A stretch of DNA of 64,000 nt. Source: Streptomyces sp. NBC_01750. GTDB taxonomy: Bacteria > Actinomycetota > Actinomycetes > Streptomycetales > Streptomycetaceae. Shown one piece after another: positions 44,560 to 53,533 of this stretch (positions within the stretch are counted from its first letter, which is position 1; every line of letters begins with the position of its first letter). The DNA is taken from assembly GCF_035918095.1 (NCBI RefSeq), contig NZ_CP109137.1:5892001-5956000 (forward strand), read 5' to 3'. The notes beneath the pieces are model-generated. The model saw only the letters and a program-made list of their open reading frames with translations, was not told where the DNA came from and did no database searches. A program made the translations under genes and the position numbers.

Positions 44560-44745
44560 CCGTACGGCGTCCACCGGCCCAACCGCGAGGCCCGGACGTC
44601 TCGGCACCCGGTTCGGTCGAGCCGGATGCACCATCGGCAGGTCCTCGGACTGGCGGGGTACGACAAAGCGCACCGCATCACACCGTTGCGGGACAGTTCC
44701 GGATTCGCACCGGATTCCCCTGCGTCGACAGCGAGCATGAGCATA
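44560..44745 (-). promoter_or_regulatory. cobalamin riboswitch controlling nrdAB
   Basis: Reading the minus strand, the AGGGAA-type and GGTGCGAA segments (around 44722-44705) are followed by TCCCGCAAC, and then the B12-box form GCCAGTCCGAGGACCTGCC (44654-44636). These are the diagnostic conserved cobalamin-riboswitch blocks in the right order. The element ends about 85 bases before the nrdA GTG. The exact outer edges are approximate. A 38-base hairpin at 44745-44782 lies just upstream. Confidence 0.9.
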
Positions 44746-44782
44746 CATGTGGGGGCCGCTTGATGCGGCACCCCCCACATGT
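44745..44782. promoter_or_regulatory. hairpin with two ACATGT-type half-sites upstream of the riboswitch
   Basis: An inverted repeat (arms starting ACATGTGGGG and ending CCCCACATGT) with a GCCGC/GCGGC inner stem. The two ACATGT motifs are about 32 bases apart, like paired NrdR boxes, and one continues as ACATGTTGTGT. NrdR sites are expected upstream of nrdAB. The match is loose, so function is uncertain. Confidence 0.4.
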
Positions 44783-44933
44783 TGTGTCATGGAGCACTGC
44801 AGCTCCAACGCGTAAGTGAGCAAGGCGATCCCGGGGATGGGCCGTGACTCCGCCCCGGACCCCGCGCCGCCCATCGTCGGCGGGGCCTGATCCGCCGGGC
44901 GCGGCGGGAGGTTCAGCCCCTCCCACACAGCAA

Positions 44934-44972
44934 AGGGCCGTCGCGTCCCCTCCCGGGAAACGCGACGGCCCT
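44934..44972. terminator. terminator after the symporter gene
   Basis: A perfect 13-base stem (44934-44946 with 44960-44972) with a 13-base loop, just after the symporter stop. The stretch 44783-44933 beyond it holds no gene that I can support. Confidence 0.8.
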
Positions 44973-44988
44973 CACGCCGGCCGCACCG

Positions 44989-46614
44989 TCAGTGACTCAC
45001 CCCCGCCGTCGCCGGCGGCAGTTCCACCTGGACGTCAGGGTCGCCCGCGTCCGCCGTGTAGTCCGACGGGCTGGTCTCGTCGACGCCCTCCGGGGCCTTG
45101 AGTGCACGCAGGACGAACGTCATGACCACCGTCACCACCACGTTCAGGATGAACGCCGTGAGGCCGATGTAGCCGATCTCGCCGATGCCCGGGATCTCAG
45201 CCGAGGAGCCGCCGAAGTGCTTCTGTGCCGGGCTCGCGACTCCGTATGCCGCCGACGTGCCGTAGATCATGCCGACCGCCCAGCCCGCCAGCAGCGCCCA
45301 GCGGTGGAACCACCGCGTGAAGAGGCCGCCGACCAGCGCCGGGAAGGTCTGCAGAATCCAGATGCCGCCGAGGAGCTGGAAGTTGATCGCCACCGTCTTG
45401 TCCATCGTCAGGACGAAGACCAGCGCGCCCACCTTCACCAGCAGCGAGACCAGCTTGGAGATCTTCATCTCCTGCGCGGGTGTCGCATCCGGCTTGATGA
45501 AGTCCTTGTAGATGTTCCGGGTGAACAGATTCGCCGCCGCGATCGACATGATGGCCGCCGGTACCAGCGCGCCGATGCCGATCGCCGCGAACGCCACACC
45601 GGCGAACCAGTCCGGGAACATCGTCTCGAACAGCTGCGGGATCGCCAGCTGACCGTTCTGCACCTTGATTCCGGCCGCGATCGCCATGAACCCGAGCAAT
45701 GCCAGCAGACCCAGCATCAGCGAGTACAGCGGCAGGATCGTGGTGTTGCGGCGGATCACGTCACGGCTGCGGGAGGACAGCGTGGCGGTGATCGAGTGCG
45801 GATACATGAAGAGCGCGAGCGCCGAGCCCAGCGCCAGTGTCGCGTAACCCCACTGGCCCGCCTCACCCGGTACCAGCGCGCCTCGTGGTTTCTCCGTCGC
45901 CGGGTTGACCTGTGCGAACGCGTCGCCCGCCTTCGCGAAGATGTCGTCGAAGCCGCCGAGCTTTATCGGGATGTAGATGATCGCGACCGCGATGACGATG
46001 TAGATCAGCGCATCCTTGACGAACGCGATCAGTGCCGGCGCCCGCAGACCGGACGAGTATGTGTACGCCGCCAGTACACCGAAGGCGATCAGCAGTGGCA
46101 GGTCCTTGACGAACCAGCTGGTCGTCTCGCCACCGCCGACGCCCATCACATCGAGCACCGCCTGGATGCCGACCAGTTGGAGCGCGATGTAGGGCATGGT
46201 CGCCAGGATGCCGGTGACGGCGACCGCCAGCGAGAGACCCTTCGAGTCCCAGCGCCCGCGTACGAAGTCCGAGGTGGTGACGTACCCGTGCTTGTGCGAC
46301 ACCGACCACAGCCGCGGCAGGAAGGTGAAGATCAGCGGATATACGAGGATCGTGTACGGCACGGCGAAGAAGCCCGCCGCGCCCGCCGCGTAGATAGCCG
46401 CCGGCACGGCGACGAACGTGTACGCCGTGTACAGGTCACCGCCGAGCAGGAACCAGGTGACCCAGGTGCCGAACGACCGGCCGCCCAGGCCCCATTCGTC
46501 GAGGCTGTCGCTCTCGGCCTTGCGCCAGCGCGCGGCCAGGAAGCCCATGACCGTGACGGCCAGGAAGAAGAAGATGAAGACGCCGAGTGCGACGCCGTTC
46601 ACGCCGTCCTTCAC
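44989..46614 (-). CDS. sodium:solute symporter (MctP-like)
   Basis: A 541-residue SSS-family carrier with about 13 hydrophobic segments. Family features: GGRSFGTWVTWFLLGGDLYTAYTF near the N-terminus, VTTSDFVRGRWDSKGL, and the SSS core around YPHSITATLSSRSRDVIRRN. Bacterial relatives such as MctP transport monocarboxylates, including lactate and pyruvate; the substrate here is not determined. Its start overlaps the small DUF3311 gene by four bases, and such pairs are common in actinobacterial MctP systems. Confidence 0.9.
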   Translation of the reverse strand: MKDGVNGVALGVFIFFFLAVTVMGFLAARWRKAESDSLDEWGLGGRSFGTWVTWFLLGGDLYTAYTFVAVPAAIYAAGAAGFFAVPYTILVYPLIFTFLPRLWSVSHKHGYVTTSDFVRGRWDSKGLSLAVAVTGILATMPYIALQLVGIQAVLDVMGVGGGETTSWFVKDLPLLIAFGVLAAYTYSSGLRAPALIAFVKDALIYIVIAVAIIYIPIKLGGFDDIFAKAGDAFAQVNPATEKPRGALVPGEAGQWGYATLALGSALALFMYPHSITATLSSRSRDVIRRNTTILPLYSLMLGLLALLGFMAIAAGIKVQNGQLAIPQLFETMFPDWFAGVAFAAIGIGALVPAAIMSIAAANLFTRNIYKDFIKPDATPAQEMKISKLVSLLVKVGALVFVLTMDKTVAINFQLLGGIWILQTFPALVGGLFTRWFHRWALLAGWAVGMIYGTSAAYGVASPAQKHFGGSSAEIPGIGEIGYIGLTAFILNVVVTVVMTFVLRALKAPEGVDETSPSDYTADAGDPDVQVELPPATAGVSH

Positions 46615-46910
46615 TTCGACGCACCTCCCTTGCGGGCGCGCTGGTCACGCTGCCACAGCTGGTAAGCGATCATGGTGAGTGCGGTCGAGACGAGCACCCA
46701 GAGCATCTGGTACCAGTAGAAGAACGGGATGCCGATGAAGGCAGGCTCGGTCTTTGCATACGAACTGACCCAGAGCATCGCCACAAACGGTGCGAAGAGG
46801 CAGAGGGCGATGATCACGCGCACCGGCGTGATGACCGGCGGTTTCGCATCAGGAACTTCAGGAACTTCAGGCACTTCCGGCGCTTCTGGCGCGCCAGGCT
46901 CTGCTGACAT
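46611..46910 (-). CDS. DUF3311 small membrane protein, symporter partner
   Basis: A 99-residue protein with two transmembrane segments (VIIALCLFAPFVAMLWVSS and FYWYQMLWVLVSTALTMIAY). The N-terminus is acidic and Pro-rich, with repeated EVPEVPEVP from a 9-bp repeat on the DNA (46850-46880). It is translationally coupled to the downstream symporter by a four-base overlap, matching the usual two-gene DUF3311-SSS pair, so an accessory role is inferred. Confidence 0.85.
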   Translation of the reverse strand: MSAEPGAPEAPEVPEVPEVPDAKPPVITPVRVIIALCLFAPFVAMLWVSSYAKTEPAFIGIPFFYWYQMLWVLVSTALTMIAYQLWQRDQRARKGGASK

Positions 46911-46958
46911 ACGGCGGCTCCGTCCCCTCACCTGTGACCTGTGTAATGCGCAGGCAAT

Positions 46959-47537
46959 CTAGGCGAGGGTCTCGCGGAGAGTCACCCCCTGTTCGCATAT
47001 CGGTACGGCAACAACTTTCAGCCCCGCCGCCTTCACCAGCGGTTTCAGCACCAGCGGAAGCCTGAACCCGGGTCCGACTCCTGACGGTCCGTCCGCATCC
47101 GCTCGAATTCCCGCCGGGACGGCACGGATACGACCGGATCGTGGGACCGCGCGTGTGCGACATACCGGTTGTATGCCGTCTCGTCCATCAATTCGCGCAC
47201 GTACCAGCGCACCGCGCCGGCGGCCCGCCGCAGCCCGTTCGGCAGCATCCCGCGCCTCCCCCTTCTCCTCCTCGGTGGGCCGGAGTCCGGCCGGGGCTGT
47301 CAGCTTCGACTCCACATGCGGCGCTTCGTCCAGCGTCGCGGTCGCCGGCCGGCGCACCGCCCGCGATCGCGGCGAAGTGGTGCCGTAGCCGATGGCGTAC
47401 GAGCCGAGGGCGGCGGCGACCATCCGGGTGGCCGGCACCTCATCGCCGCGCGAGAGGGCCAGTACGGTCCTGCCGGCCGCGCCGATCGGCGCAACGAGCG
47501 TCCGGATGACGATGATTCGGGAGTTTGCTGAGCGCAC
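46959..47537 (-). CDS. questionable ORF running into the DUF466 gene
   Basis: A 192-codon frame from GTG 47537 with GGGAGG eight bases upstream. The first 95 codons have strong GC3 bias and a protein-like composition (RIIVIRTLVAPIGAAGRTVL, ATRMVAAALGSYAIGYGTT). From about 47250 the bias collapses and the DUF466 frame takes over. It may be a real upstream gene whose stop was lost, or a frameshifted fusion with DUF466. The Shine-Dalgarno sequence lies inside the 11-base hairpin downstream of dasR. I do not recognise the protein. Confidence 0.3.
   Translation of the reverse strand: MRSANSRIIVIRTLVAPIGAAGRTVLALSRGDEVPATRMVAAALGSYAIGYGTTSPRSRAVRRPATATLDEAPHVESKLTAPAGLRPTEEEKGEARDAAERAAAGRRRGALVRARIDGRDGIQPVCRTRAVPRSGRIRAVPAGIRADADGPSGVGPGFRLPLVLKPLVKAAGLKVVAVPICEQGVTLRETLA
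47045..47248 (-). CDS. YbdD/YjiX-like protein (DUF466)
   Basis: A 67-residue protein with the DUF466 pattern RWYVRELMDETAYNRYVAH followed by PSRREFERMR and a C-terminal Cys. A Shine-Dalgarno sequence GGGAGG sits six bases before the ATG at 47248. These proteins usually accompany CstA-type carbon-starvation peptide or pyruvate transporters, but no cstA is in this window, although a symporter gene lies downstream. An overlapping minus-strand ORF (46959-47537) in another frame conflicts with it and loses coding bias where this gene begins. Confidence 0.75.
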   Translation of the reverse strand: MLPNGLRRAAGAVRWYVRELMDETAYNRYVAHARSHDPVVSVPSRREFERMRTDRQESDPGSGFRWC

Positions 47538-47543
47538 CGGGTC

Positions 47544-47574
47544 GTCCTCCCGTCGCTTGCGATGACGGGAGGAC
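47544..47574. terminator. hairpin after dasR
   Basis: An 11-base stem (47544-47554 with 47564-47574) about 40 bases after the dasR stop on the minus strand, without a T tract. The stem contains the Shine-Dalgarno sequence of the downstream ORF. Confidence 0.6.
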
Positions 47575-47614
47575 CGTAGAGCAGGAATGTCACCTGCGCC
47601 ACCGCGTGCAGGAC

Positions 47615-48478
<864 letters not shown>

Positions 48479-48536
48479 TCAGGTGTCGGTCCGATAACGG
48501 AGGTGACAGCCCTTCTTATACACCCTTGACACCCCT

Positions 48537-48552
48537 AAAGGTCTAGGCCAAG
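48537..48552. promoter_or_regulatory. dre-like site 2 (weaker) upstream of dasA
   Basis: AAAGGTCTAGGCCAAG, aligning with the DasR consensus ACTGGTCTAGACCACT with the core GGTCTAGRCC conserved at nine of ten positions. Confidence 0.6.
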
Positions 48553-48560
48553 CTCCGGGT

Positions 48561-48576
48561 ACTGGTCTAAACCATT
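48561..48576. promoter_or_regulatory. dre-like site 1 upstream of dasA
   Basis: ACTGGTCTAAACCATT differs from the consensus ACTGGTCTAGACCACT at two positions. It lies 88 bases before the dasA GTG, consistent with DasR repression of dasABC. Confidence 0.8.
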
Positions 48577-48664
48577 AAAGACCAGGTCCCAGCCCCACGA
48601 GCAGTACTCGTCGTATGTCTTCGCGGTGGGCAGGGGGGTTGCAGGCATCCCTGAGGAGGGTGGC

Positions 48665-49948
48665 GTGAAGCGCAAGCTCATCGCGGCGGTAGGCGTCGCG
48701 GGCATGATGATCGGCCTTGCGGCCTGTGGTGATTCGGACAAGGGCGGGGACAAGGCCGGCGGCAGCGACGCCAAGGAACTGACCGTCTGGCTGACGGTCG
48801 ACGCCCAGAACAACTGGCCCGATCTGGTGAAGGCCGCCGACGACGCGATCGTCGAGAAGCACCCGGGCATCAAGATCAAGCACGAGTACTACGGCTGGCC
48901 GGACAAGAACGCCAAGCTCGATGCCGTACTCGCCACGGACAAGGCTCCGGACGTGGTCGAGATGGGCAACACCGAGATGCTCGGCTACATGACCAAGGGC
49001 GCGTTCGCCGAGGTCGACCCGAAGAAGTTCGAGCAGTCGGACGCGTGGCTGGATGGCCTCAAGGAGTCCGTCACGTACGACGGCAAGACCTACGGCATCC
49101 CCTACTACGCCGGTGGCCGTGTCGGCACCTGGCGCAAGGACATCGCCACCGAGGTCGGCGTCAAGGCCGCCCCGAAGACATACGCGGAGCTCACCGCCGC
49201 CCTGGACAAGATCCAGGAGAAGAAGGGCGACAAGTTCAGCGCCTGGTACCAGCCTTCGCCGGACTGGTACGCAGCGATGTCCTTCGTGTACGACGCCGGT
49301 GGCTCCATCGCCAAGAAGGACGGCGACAAGTGGAAGGCCAACCTCTCCTCGCCCGAGTCCCTCAAGGGCCTCAATGAGTACAAGTCGATCCTCGACAAGT
49401 ACATGCACGGCGACAAGACGAAGGACGAGTCCGACCGGCCGGTCGTCTTCGGGCAGGGCAAGTCCGCGACCATCTTCAGCGCGGCCTGGGAGGGCGGCAC
49501 TGCCGCCGACCCGAAGAACGACAAGGTCGGCAAACTCGCCGACAAGCTCGAGAACTTCGTGATGCCCGGCCCGAACGGCAAGGCCCTTCCCGTCTTCCTC
49601 GGCGGCTCCGACCTGGCTGTCCCGGTCAAGTCCAGGGCGCAGGACGTCGCGGCCGAGTGGATCAACGCCTTCACCGGCGCCCAGGGCCAGAAGGGTCTGC
49701 TCGCCAAGGGCAACCTGCCCAACAACAAGACGGACCTGGCGACCCTGAAGAACGACCCGAAGACGGTGGTCCCGGCCACCGCCGCCGAGTCCAACTGGTT
49801 CGTGCCGATGGCGCCGGGCTGGGGTCAGGTCGAGAAGGCCCAGACCCTCAAGACGATGCTGCAGCAGATCGGCACCGGCAAGAAGTCGGTCGAGGACGCC
49901 GCGAAGGCCGCGGACGCCGCGATCGACAAGGTCATCAACACCAAGTGA
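48665..49948 (+). CDS. dasA: chitobiose-type ABC transporter solute-binding lipoprotein
   Basis: A 427-residue extracytoplasmic sugar-binding lipoprotein. The lipobox is LAACG, with the lipid-attached Cys near residue 21, after a hydrophobic n-region (MMIGLAAC). ABC sugar-binding features follow, such as TVWLTVDAQNN and WYQPSPDWYAAM. The GTG start at 48665 has GAGGAGG upstream. The first gene of dasABC; in S. coelicolor, DasA binds chitobiose. It is preceded by two dre-like sites. Confidence 0.94.
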   Translation: MKRKLIAAVGVAGMMIGLAACGDSDKGGDKAGGSDAKELTVWLTVDAQNNWPDLVKAADDAIVEKHPGIKIKHEYYGWPDKNAKLDAVLATDKAPDVVEMGNTEMLGYMTKGAFAEVDPKKFEQSDAWLDGLKESVTYDGKTYGIPYYAGGRVGTWRKDIATEVGVKAAPKTYAELTAALDKIQEKKGDKFSAWYQPSPDWYAAMSFVYDAGGSIAKKDGDKWKANLSSPESLKGLNEYKSILDKYMHGDKTKDESDRPVVFGQGKSATIFSAAWEGGTAADPKNDKVGKLADKLENFVMPGPNGKALPVFLGGSDLAVPVKSRAQDVAAEWINAFTGAQGQKGLLAKGNLPNNKTDLATLKNDPKTVVPATAAESNWFVPMAPGWGQVEKAQTLKTMLQQIGTGKKSVEDAAKAADAAIDKVINTK

Positions 49949-50023
49949 CCTATCGGCAGGGCTCCGTCACCGCGACGGGGCCCTGCCGCTCGTACCGGGA
50001 GAGGGACCGCTGAGGAGCACGGG

Positions 50024-51019
50024 ATGAGTGCCGCAGAGACAACCACCGCCACGGTGCCGCCGACGCGGCAATCGCCACCGCCGGGGACCGGCGCCGCCGC
50101 CCCCGCAAAGCCGGGCAGAAAGCCGACAACGGGCGGGGCAGGAGTGCCCTGGCTGCTGCTCGCGCCCTGCCTGCTCATCCTTCTGCTGGTCCTCGGCTAT
50201 CCGCTGGTGCGGCTGGTCACCCTCTCCTTCCAGAAGTTCGGGCAGCCCCAGCTGTGGGGCTTCAAGGACCCGGAGCCGGTCGGCTTCGGCAACTTCTCCA
50301 AGATCCTCGGGGACGGCGAGTTCTGGAGCGTCGTCGTACGGACCGTGGTCTTCGCCTTCAGCGCCGTGGTCCTGACGATGGTCCTCGGCATGCTGGTCGC
50401 CCTGCTGCTGCAGCGTGTCTCGGGCTGGGTGAAGACCCTGGTCAACATCGCGCTCGTGGCGAGCTGGGGCATGCCCATCATCGTCGCCACCGCGATCTTC
50501 AAGTGGCTCTTCGACGCCGACTACGGCGTACTCAACTGGCTGCTCTCCCGGCTGCCCGGAGTCGACATGATCGGCCACAACTGGTTCGCCAGCGGCCCCC
50601 AGGGCCTGGCCGTGATCATCCTTCTGGTGGTCTGGGGCGCCGTGCCCTTCGTCGTGATCACACTCGGCGCCGGCCTCACCCAGGTGCCCAAGGAGCTCGA
50701 AGAGGCAGCCCGTCTCGACGGCGCCGGCGCCTGGGGCGTCTTCCGCTTCGTCACCCTGCCGATCCTCAAGCCCATCATCGTGATGCTGACGACGCTCTCG
50801 GTGATCTGGGACATGGGTGTCTTCCCGCAGGTCTTCGTGATGCGCAACGGCCATCCCGAGGCGGAGTTCCAGCTGCTCACCACGTACTCGTACGACAAGG
50901 CCTTCGTCGTCAACGACTACGGCACCGGCTCGGCGATCGCGCTTGTCACGGTGATTCTGCTGCTCGGTGTGGTCGCGGTCTACATGCGCCAAATGCTCAA
51001 GATCGGAGAGGTGGAGTGA
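50024..51019 (+). CDS. dasB: ABC sugar transporter permease
   Basis: A 331-residue inner-membrane permease with six hydrophobic segments after a Pro/Thr-rich cytoplasmic start. The ABC coupling EAA loop reads EELEEAARLDGAGAWGVF in the form typical of sugar permeases. Its stop overlaps the dasC GTG. No ATPase gene is in the operon; in Streptomyces these systems share MsiK, encoded elsewhere. Confidence 0.93.
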   Translation: MSAAETTTATVPPTRQSPPPGTGAAAPAKPGRKPTTGGAGVPWLLLAPCLLILLLVLGYPLVRLVTLSFQKFGQPQLWGFKDPEPVGFGNFSKILGDGEFWSVVVRTVVFAFSAVVLTMVLGMLVALLLQRVSGWVKTLVNIALVASWGMPIIVATAIFKWLFDADYGVLNWLLSRLPGVDMIGHNWFASGPQGLAVIILLVVWGAVPFVVITLGAGLTQVPKELEEAARLDGAGAWGVFRFVTLPILKPIIVMLTTLSVIWDMGVFPQVFVMRNGHPEAEFQLLTTYSYDKAFVVNDYGTGSAIALVTVILLLGVVAVYMRQMLKIGEVE

Positions 51020-51873
51020 CTTCGACCGCCGCGGCTCCCGCCGCCACCCGCCGTCCCGGGAAGAGCCGGCTCGGCTGGAATCTGCTCGGCCTCCTTGTCT
51101 TCGTCACCGCGGGCTTCCCGGTCTACTGGATGCTGAACACGGCGTTCAAGCCGGCCAAGGACGCCATCGACCCCGACCCGCACTTCTTCCCCGACGTCTT
51201 CACGACGGAGAACTTCCGGCGGGCCCTGGACATCGCCGACTTCTGGGGACCGGTCGGACGCAGCCTGACCGTCTCGCTCGTCGTGGTCGTCATCGGCATC
51301 GCGGTCGGCATGCTCGCCGCGCTCGCTATATCCCGGTTCGCCTTCCGCGGCCGCAAAATCGTGATCGTCGGCATCCTCGCGGTCCAGATGATCCCGCTCG
51401 TCGCCATGATCATCCCGGTCTTCCTGCTGCTGAACGACCTCGGTCAGTACGACAGGCTCACCGGCCTGATCATCACGTACCTGACCTTCATCCTCCCCTT
51501 CACGGTGTGGACGCTGCGCGGGTTCATCGTCAACATCCCCAGGGAACTGGAGGAGGCGGCGATGGTCGACGGCTGCACCCGCACCGGCGCCTTCGTCCGC
51601 GTGGTCTTCCCGCTGCTCGCCCCCGGCATGGTCGCCACCTCGGTCTACGGCTTCATCCAGGCCTGGAACGAGTATCTGTACGCACTGATGCTGATGAGCC
51701 AGCAGAACCAGACCGCCACCGTGTGGCTGGGCAACTTCACCACCAAGAACGGCACCGAGTACGCCCCGATGATGGCGGGCGCCACGATGATGGCCATCCC
51801 CATCGTGATCCTCTTCCTCCTCGTCCAGCGCAAAATGGCCGCGGGTCTGACGGCCGGCGCAGTGAAGGGATGA
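51016..51873 (+). CDS. dasC: ABC sugar transporter permease
   Basis: A 285-residue inner-membrane permease with six transmembrane segments and an EAA loop (RELEEAAMVDGCTRTGAFVR). GTG 51016 overlaps the dasB stop by four bases, so it is translationally coupled. It forms the membrane channel with DasB. The GH3 hydrolase gene follows 10 bases later, indicating a shared transcript. Confidence 0.93.
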   Translation: MTSTAAAPAATRRPGKSRLGWNLLGLLVFVTAGFPVYWMLNTAFKPAKDAIDPDPHFFPDVFTTENFRRALDIADFWGPVGRSLTVSLVVVVIGIAVGMLAALAISRFAFRGRKIVIVGILAVQMIPLVAMIIPVFLLLNDLGQYDRLTGLIITYLTFILPFTVWTLRGFIVNIPRELEEAAMVDGCTRTGAFVRVVFPLLAPGMVATSVYGFIQAWNEYLYALMLMSQQNQTATVWLGNFTTKNGTEYAPMMAGATMMAIPIVILFLLVQRKMAAGLTAGAVKG

Positions 51874-51883
51874 CGCCGTCCAC

Positions 51884-53461
51884 ATGACAACTCTCGTACG
51901 CAGTACAGACACCCTGACCCGCGACGCGCTCGCCGTCCTCCAGCCGGGCTTCGTCGGCACCACCGCACCGGACTGGCTGCTGCGCCGGATCGGCGAAGGC
52001 CTCTCGGCCGTCGGTCTGTTCGGCCGCAATATCGTCTCGCCCCCTCAGCTGGCGGCGCTCACCGCGCAGTTGCGGGCGGAGCGGGACGACGTACTGGTCG
52101 CGATCGACGAGGAGGGCGGGGACGTCACCCGGCTCGAGGTGCGCACCGGCTCCTCCTTCCCCGGCAACTACGCGCTGGGCATGGTGGACGACACGGACCT
52201 CACCCGGGCCGTCGCCCGCGAGCTCGGCCGCCGGCTCGCCGAGTGTGGAGTCGACCTCAACTGGGCGCCGTCCGCGGATATCAACTCCAACCCGGACAAC
52301 CCGGTCATCGGCGTACGGTCCTTCGGCGCGGACACGGCCCTCGCCGCCCGCCACACCGTCGCGTACGTCGAAGGTCTCCAGGCCGCCGGAGTCGCCGCCT
52401 GCACCAAGCACTTCCCCGGGCACGGCGACACCAATGTGGACTCGCACCACGCGCTGCCCCGGATCGACGTGGATCTCGACACGCTGCACGCCCGTGAGCT
52501 GGTGCCTTTCCGCGCGGCCATCGCGGCGGGTTCCAAAGCGGTGATGAGCGCGCATATCCTGCTTCCCGCGCTCGACCCGAACCGCCCGGCGACCCTGAGC
52601 CCGCAGATCCTGACCGGTCTGCTGCGCGAAGAGCTGGGCTACCAGGGCCTGATCGTCACCGACGGCATGGAGATGCAGGCCATCTCGGCGGTGTACGGCA
52701 TCGAGCGCGGCTCCGTCCTCGCGATCGCCGCAGGTGCCGACGCGATCTGCGTCGGCGGCGGGCTGGCCGACGAGGAGACCGTACTGCGACTGCGCGACGC
52801 GCTGGTCACGGCGGTACGGGACGGCGAACTGCCCGAGGAGCGACTGGCCGACGCGGCCGCGCGGGTGCGCGCGCTCGCCGACTGGACGCGACGGGCCAGG
52901 GGGGCAGGAGGGGAGCCGGGCGCGGCTTCAGGGGTGGGGGCCCCTCTGGCGATGCCAGGGGAAGGGACCGCGCCCGGCACCGACATCGGCCTTGTCGCGG
53001 CGCGCCGGGCGGTGCGCGTGACGGCGGCGGAGGTGCCGTACGAACCGCTGACGAGGGCTCCGTACGTCGCCGCATTCACGCCGGTCGCCAACATCGCGGT
53101 GGGGGACGAGACTCCGTGGGGAGTGGCGGCGGAGCTGGCCGCGATACTGCGGGGCACGACGACCGACACCTATGGCAGCGCGGGTGACGGATCTACCGAT
53201 ACGGCCTCCTTGGTCGGAAATGTGCTGGGTCTTGCCGGGGACCGTAGGATCGTCGCTGTAGTGCGCGACGTCCACCGACACCCCTGGATGGCGGACGCCC
53301 TGGACACCCTGATCGCGGCCCGTCCCGACACGGTCGTGGTCGAGATGGGGGTGGACCGGGCGGAGCCGAGGGGGATCCTGCACATCGCGACCCATGGCGC
53401 CGCCCGCGTCTGCGGACGGGCCGCCGCGGAGGTCATCACCGGCAAGGGCGCCGGCGCCTGA
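51884..53461 (+). CDS. glycoside hydrolase family 3, beta-N-acetylhexosaminidase-like
   Basis: A 525-residue cytoplasmic GH3 enzyme (no signal peptide). Conserved catalytic-domain motifs: IDEEGGDVTRL, KHFPGHGDTNVDSHH (the GH3 NagZ-type signature with His and Asp) and IVTDGMEMQAIS. NagZ-like enzymes cut terminal N-acetylglucosamine or cell-wall muropeptides. It sits 10 bases downstream of dasC, supporting degradation of imported chito-oligosaccharides. A C-terminal half of about 200 residues beyond the catalytic domain is present; its role is unclear. Confidence 0.9.
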   Translation: MTTLVRSTDTLTRDALAVLQPGFVGTTAPDWLLRRIGEGLSAVGLFGRNIVSPPQLAALTAQLRAERDDVLVAIDEEGGDVTRLEVRTGSSFPGNYALGMVDDTDLTRAVARELGRRLAECGVDLNWAPSADINSNPDNPVIGVRSFGADTALAARHTVAYVEGLQAAGVAACTKHFPGHGDTNVDSHHALPRIDVDLDTLHARELVPFRAAIAAGSKAVMSAHILLPALDPNRPATLSPQILTGLLREELGYQGLIVTDGMEMQAISAVYGIERGSVLAIAAGADAICVGGGLADEETVLRLRDALVTAVRDGELPEERLADAAARVRALADWTRRARGAGGEPGAASGVGAPLAMPGEGTAPGTDIGLVAARRAVRVTAAEVPYEPLTRAPYVAAFTPVANIAVGDETPWGVAAELAAILRGTTTDTYGSAGDGSTDTASLVGNVLGLAGDRRIVAVVRDVHRHPWMADALDTLIAARPDTVVVEMGVDRAEPRGILHIATHGAARVCGRAAAEVITGKGAGA

Positions 53462-53533
53462 CCGACGCGGACCGTGCTGTACCGGAGGCCCTTCCGTCCC
53501 CGGCACCAGGAACGCCACATGGAGGCACCCGGC

